Shown piece by piece: positions 5,645 to 8,576 of a stretch of DNA of 8,576 nucleotides. The position numbers and the translations under genes are program-made. The first letter of the stretch is position 1, and each line of letters starts with the position of its first letter. The notes under the pieces are model-generated. The model was not told the DNA's origin, ran no database searches, and saw only the letters and a list, made by a program, of their open reading frames with translations. Source of the stretch: Gammaproteobacteria bacterium (GTDB lineage: Bacteria > Pseudomonadota > Gammaproteobacteria > Pseudomonadales > Pseudomonadaceae). Where the stretch lies: NCBI GenBank assembly GCA_012800475.1, contig JAAZJF010000063.1, forward strand, positions 1 to 8,576, read 5' to 3'.

Positions 5645-6841
5645 ATGAGCCTGTTCTCTGCCGTCGAAATGGCGCCACGCGATCCAATTTTGGGTCTGAA
5701 CGAAGCTTTTAACACCGACCCACGCACCCACAAGGTCAATCTCGGTGTTGGTGTTTATTACAATGAAGAGGGGCGTATTCCCCTGTTAAAAGCTGTTGCC
5801 TTAGCTGAAAAGGCCCGTGCAGAAGCACATGCACCGCGCGGCTACCTCCCTATTGAAGGGATTGGCGCATACGATAGTGCAGTACAAAAACTGCTATTTG
5901 GTGCTGACTCTGCCATCGTGCAATCAGGACGCATTATCACCAGTCAAGCACTGGGCGGTACCGGTGCGTTAAAGATTGGTGCGGATTACCTTAAGCGTTT
6001 ACGTCCTGACGCTGTCGTAGCGATCAGTAATCCAAGCTGGGAAAATCACCGTGCTTTATTTGAAAGCGCAGGCTTTCCAGTGCAGAACTACCGTTACTAC
6101 GATGCACAGCAGCAAGGTGTTGATATCAACGGGATGTTAGAGGATCTGCGTCAACTAGCCGCGCAGTCTATTGTGGTGTTGCATGCCTGCTGCCACAACC
6201 CGACCGGTGTAGACCTCAGCCCTGAGCAATGGGTTACTGTACTCGAAGTATTGCGCGAACGTGACCTGATTCCCTTTTTAGATATCGCTTACCAAGGCTT
6301 TGCTGAAGGTGTGTATGAGGATGCCCATGCCGTGCGCATGTTTGCTGACTCAGGCTTGTCGTTCTTTGTGTCCAGCTCGTTCTCTAAGTCATTTTCGTTG
6401 TACGGCGAACGTGTCGGTGCGCTATCCATTGTGACGCAATCTACAGAGCAAGCTGCACGTGTATTATCACAACTCAAGCGCGTGATCCGCACCAACTACT
6501 CCAACCCGCCCACCCATGGTGCAACGGTTGTTAGTCAAGTACTCAACACACCTGAATTGAATGCCTTATGGCAAGATGAGTTGGGTGAAATGCGTGTGCG
6601 TATTCTATTGATGCGTCAATTAATGGTTGAGCAATTAGCCGCTAAAGGTGCTAAGCGCGACTTTAGTTTTGTCGCTCAACAGCGTGGGATGTTCTCTTAT
6701 TCAGGCTTAACTCCTGAGCAGGTCGAGCGTTTGCGCAATGAGTTTGCGATTTATGCGGTCGGTACAGGACGTATTTGTGTCGCGGCGCTCAATATGAATA
6801 ATATTGATACTGTGACCGATGCCATCGTACAAGTGCTATAA
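5645..6841 (+). CDS. Class I aspartate/aromatic amino acid aminotransferase
   Basis: This is a PLP enzyme of the AspC/TyrB family (398 residues, usual length about 396-398). It moves amino groups between aspartate or aromatic amino acids and 2-oxoglutarate in the cytosol. Visible landmarks are: MSLFSAVEMAPRDPILGL at the start; GGTGAL (104-109), binding the PLP phosphate; Trp132 in SNPSWENH, stacking on PLP; HNPTG with Asn185; Asp213 and Tyr216 in FLDIAYQGF; and the Schiff-base lysine Lys248 in SSSFSKSFSLYGERVG. Arg376 (GRI), near the C-terminus, binds the substrate alpha-carboxylate. SNPPTHGA (286-293) is also typical. From memory, P. aeruginosa also carries such a gene next to uvrB. Sequence alone does not settle aspartate versus aromatic preference, so no symbol is given. 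It has a weak GAG Shine-Dalgarno sequence (5632-5634), 10 nt from the ATG. Confidence 0.96.
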   Translation: MSLFSAVEMAPRDPILGLNEAFNTDPRTHKVNLGVGVYYNEEGRIPLLKAVALAEKARAEAHAPRGYLPIEGIGAYDSAVQKLLFGADSAIVQSGRIITSQALGGTGALKIGADYLKRLRPDAVVAISNPSWENHRALFESAGFPVQNYRYYDAQQQGVDINGMLEDLRQLAAQSIVVLHACCHNPTGVDLSPEQWVTVLEVLRERDLIPFLDIAYQGFAEGVYEDAHAVRMFADSGLSFFVSSSFSKSFSLYGERVGALSIVTQSTEQAARVLSQLKRVIRTNYSNPPTHGATVVSQVLNTPELNALWQDELGEMRVRILLMRQLMVEQLAAKGAKRDFSFVAQQRGMFSYSGLTPEQVERLRNEFAIYAVGTGRICVAALNMNNIDTVTDAIVQVL

Positions 6842-6856
6842 GCTCAACTTTTGAGC
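6842..6856 (+). repeat. Small hairpin directly after the aminotransferase stop
   Basis: GCTCAA (6842-6847) and TTGAGC (6851-6856) form a perfect 6-bp stem with a 3-nt loop, starting at the base after the TAA. It is followed by GCACC, not T residues, so it is not itself a terminator. It precedes the strong terminator by 5 bp. Confidence 0.5.
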
Positions 6857-6861
6857 GCACC

Positions 6862-6893
6862 ATAAAAAACCCAGCGGCTGCTGGGTTTTTTAT
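6862..6893. terminator. Bidirectional rho-independent terminator
   Basis: A perfect 14-bp inverted repeat, with arms 6862-6875 and 6880-6893 and loop GGCT. The GC core is CCCAGC/GCTGGG, flanked by six A on the left (6864-6869) and six T on the right (6886-6891). It reads as a stem plus U-tract on both strands. It serves the aminotransferase gene on plus and the RND transporter gene on minus, 50 bp beyond that gene's stop. Confidence 0.93.
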
Positions 6894-6943
6894 GCAGGTA
6901 TGGTTGGTTTAAAGCCCCTGCCACTCGAGGTTAAGCACCGCAA

Positions 6944-8576
6944 TCATACCGATGCCTCACGTAAGCGCTCAGGTTTAATTAAGAAGCGTGCCAGTGCTGG
7001 CAGCAACCAAATCGCGCCAAACATGTTCCACAAGAACATAAAGGTCAACATCAAGCCCATATCAGCTTGGAACTTAATCGCTGAGAACATCCAAGTCGCC
7101 ACACCAATGGCTAAACACACACCAGTGAAGAGTACGGCTTTACCAGTGGATTTAAGTGTCTGGTAATACGCTTCTTGTAAGGGCATCCCCATTCGCAGGA
7201 AGGTTTCGAGACGACTGTAGATATAGATACCGTAGTCGACACCAATCCCAACACCCAAAGCAATCACTGGCAAGGTTGCCACTTTAACGCCAATCCCCAT
7301 CCAGGCCATCAAAGCATTACCCAGCACTGAGGTCAGTACCAAGGGTAAAATCACACAGGCTGTTGCCGCCAAAGAGCGGAAGGTGATCAAACACATGAAG
7401 ATAACCGCACTGTACACAGCAATCAGCATCATCGTTTCAGAAGCAGAAATCACATCATTTGTAGCCGCTTCAATGCCAGCATTACCTGCCGCCAATAAAA
7501 ACTGATGTTCGTCAGTGTTATGAGTGGCTGCGAACTCTTCCACAGCGGCCACCGCTGTACTCAATGTTTGCGCCTTATGATCTTCTAAAAACACCAACAA
7601 CGGCGCCAACGAACAGTCTGAGTTGTACAAGGCATCGGCACGAGCAATAGAGTTATTGAGCACATGCTGATTGCGCGACAAGGTTTCCCATTTCAAGCTG
7701 CCTTCATTCATTCCTTTAATCACTTGCTTGGAGACCGTCACCATTGACACCACAGACTGTACTCCTGAGGTGTTTTCCATGCGCCACGTCAGATCATCCA
7801 TCGCCTTCAAGGTGTTGTAACTTGAACACCCTTCTGTAGGCGTTTTGACCATCACCACCAACACATCGGAACTGGTGGAATAGTTCTGGATCATAAAGTC
7901 GTTATCAAGGTTGTAGCGTGAGTCAGCATGCAACTCAGGCGCACCTTGATCGAGGTCGCCAATTTTTAAATTCTGCCCGTACCACAGACCAAAAACCAAG
8001 GCACAGAGCGCAAGCGCTATTGATACAGGCGCTACTTTGGGGCTGGCAAAACGAGCAATCCAACGCCATAAGGGGTTTTCACGGCTGGCATTCTCACGGC
8101 TGACTGTAATGGCTTTTTTGCTGATGCCAATATAAGAAATCAACACCGGCAAGAAGATCAAGTTGGTTAAGATGATCACAGCCACACCCACAGATGCCCC
8201 CATGGCCAGCTCACGAATCACGCCGATATCAATCAGCAGTAAGGTAATAAAACCCACTGCATCCGATGACAGAGCAACCAGTCCCGGTACAAATAACTGC
8301 CTGAACGCCATGCGCGCTGCGGTTAATGAATCCAGTGCCGTACCGGACGCCATCGCAATGCCGTTAATTTTTTGCACACCATGGGAAATACCGATGGCAA
8401 AGACTAAAAAGGGCACCAACATAGAATAGGGATCAAGACCAAAACCCATCAAATGCAGCAGCCCCAGCTGCCAACCCACTGCAACCAAGGTGGCAAACAA
8501 AACGGCCACAGTACTGCGAATGCACCGAGTGAACCAAAACAGCAGCGCAAATGTAATACCTATCGCAATCGCAAAA
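6944..8576 (-). CDS. RND/MMPL-superfamily membrane transporter, C-terminal part
   Basis: This gene runs off the right edge. The frame is open to 8575, so the GTG at 8509 is an internal codon, not a start; 543 residues are visible. Counting from codon 8575, the fragment has several membrane helices (about 1-145) with the SHGVQ motif at about 64-68. A basic cytoplasmic linker follows, then a helix at about 182-200. A periplasmic domain (about 203-380) contains Cys250 and Cys321. Five more helices (about 381-533) include GVGIGVDYGIYIYSRL, whose Asp447 is the family's likely proton-relay residue. This is the layout of half-duplicated RND exporters (about 780 residues in all), so roughly 230-250 N-terminal residues are missing. 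Substrate is unknown; such proteins often export lipids or hydrophobic compounds. It ends in TGA and shares a terminator with the converging aminotransferase gene. Confidence 0.9.
   Translation of the reverse strand, partial: FAIAIGITFALLFWFTRCIRSTVAVLFATLVAVGWQLGLLHLMGFGLDPYSMLVPFLVFAIGISHGVQKINGIAMASGTALDSLTAARMAFRQLFVPGLVALSSDAVGFITLLLIDIGVIRELAMGASVGVAVIILTNLIFLPVLISYIGISKKAITVSRENASRENPLWRWIARFASPKVAPVSIALALCALVFGLWYGQNLKIGDLDQGAPELHADSRYNLDNDFMIQNYSTSSDVLVVMVKTPTEGCSSYNTLKAMDDLTWRMENTSGVQSVVSMVTVSKQVIKGMNEGSLKWETLSRNQHVLNNSIARADALYNSDCSLAPLLVFLEDHKAQTLSTAVAAVEEFAATHNTDEHQFLLAAGNAGIEAATNDVISASETMMLIAVYSAVIFMCLITFRSLAATACVILPLVLTSVLGNALMAWMGIGVKVATLPVIALGVGIGVDYGIYIYSRLETFLRMGMPLQEAYYQTLKSTGKAVLFTGVCLAIGVATWMFSAIKFQADMGLMLTFMFLWNMFGAIWLLPALARFLIKPERLREASV
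8076..8105. repeat. 15-bp imperfect tandem repeat inside the RND transporter gene
   Basis: Two adjacent 15-bp units, 8076-8090 and 8091-8105, share TCACGGCTG and most flanking bases. On the coding strand they encode SRENA and SRENP in the cytoplasmic linker between the two membrane halves. The repeat keeps frame and looks like a small local duplication. Confidence 0.6.

Noticed and set aside
6900..7166. Plus-strand frame of 88 codons and other opposite-strand frames (2703-2936, 3544-3897, 4094-4691, 8163-8429)
   Set aside because: They lie largely or wholly antisense to clear genes (gltX, uvrB, RND), show no family resemblance and look like shadow frames.
8507..8509. GTG as the start of the RND transporter gene
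   Set aside because: The same frame stays open through the window edge and encodes more membrane-helix sequence, so this is an internal Val codon of a truncated gene.

Overview
The window reads as ordinary core chromosome of a gammaproteobacterium of the Pseudomonas lineage. The proteins (a lexA-sulA operon, a LexA with a 206-residue two-domain layout, a GluRS with an intact zinc knuckle, UvrB, a DUF2835 protein and the N-terminus of a class 2 PyrD) all resemble Pseudomonadaceae versions. Base composition is visibly more AT-rich than in typical GC-rich Pseudomonas, which suggests a lower-GC branch of the family. That placement is inference from composition and protein resemblance only.

Layout from left to right. 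On the minus strand are the first 61 codons of pyrD (running off the left edge) and, 49 bp upstream of it, a small DUF2835 gene. A 195-bp divergent intergenic region follows, carrying the lexA promoter with two LexA boxes (CTG-N10-CAG). On the plus strand lexA and sulA form a tight operon with a 9-nt gap. This converges on gltX (minus) across a hairpin. Upstream of gltX on the same strand lies uvrB, and uvrB diverges from a class I aspartate/aromatic aminotransferase gene (plus). That gene ends at a strong A-stem-U bidirectional terminator, shared with a converging RND/MMPL-type membrane transporter gene (minus) that runs off the right edge without its N-terminus.

Functionally, lexA (SOS repressor) and sulA (SOS division inhibitor) are one autoregulated SOS unit. 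uvrB is a nucleotide-excision-repair gene lying 2.2 kb from lexA-sulA, but it shows no convincing SOS box of its own. The others are housekeeping: pyrimidine synthesis, tRNA-Glu charging, amino acid transamination and export. No tRNA, rRNA, CRISPR, insertion sequence or phage signal was seen, and no intergenic gap exceeds 300 bp.

I did not find a new biological system here. The points worth a second look are regulatory: the paired SOS boxes, a 9-bp direct repeat with the same 19-bp period, a nested dyad over the probable gltX promoter, and an SOS-skeleton hairpin in the uvrB/aminotransferase divergent region. From memory, the gene order also joins segments that are separate in P. aeruginosa.
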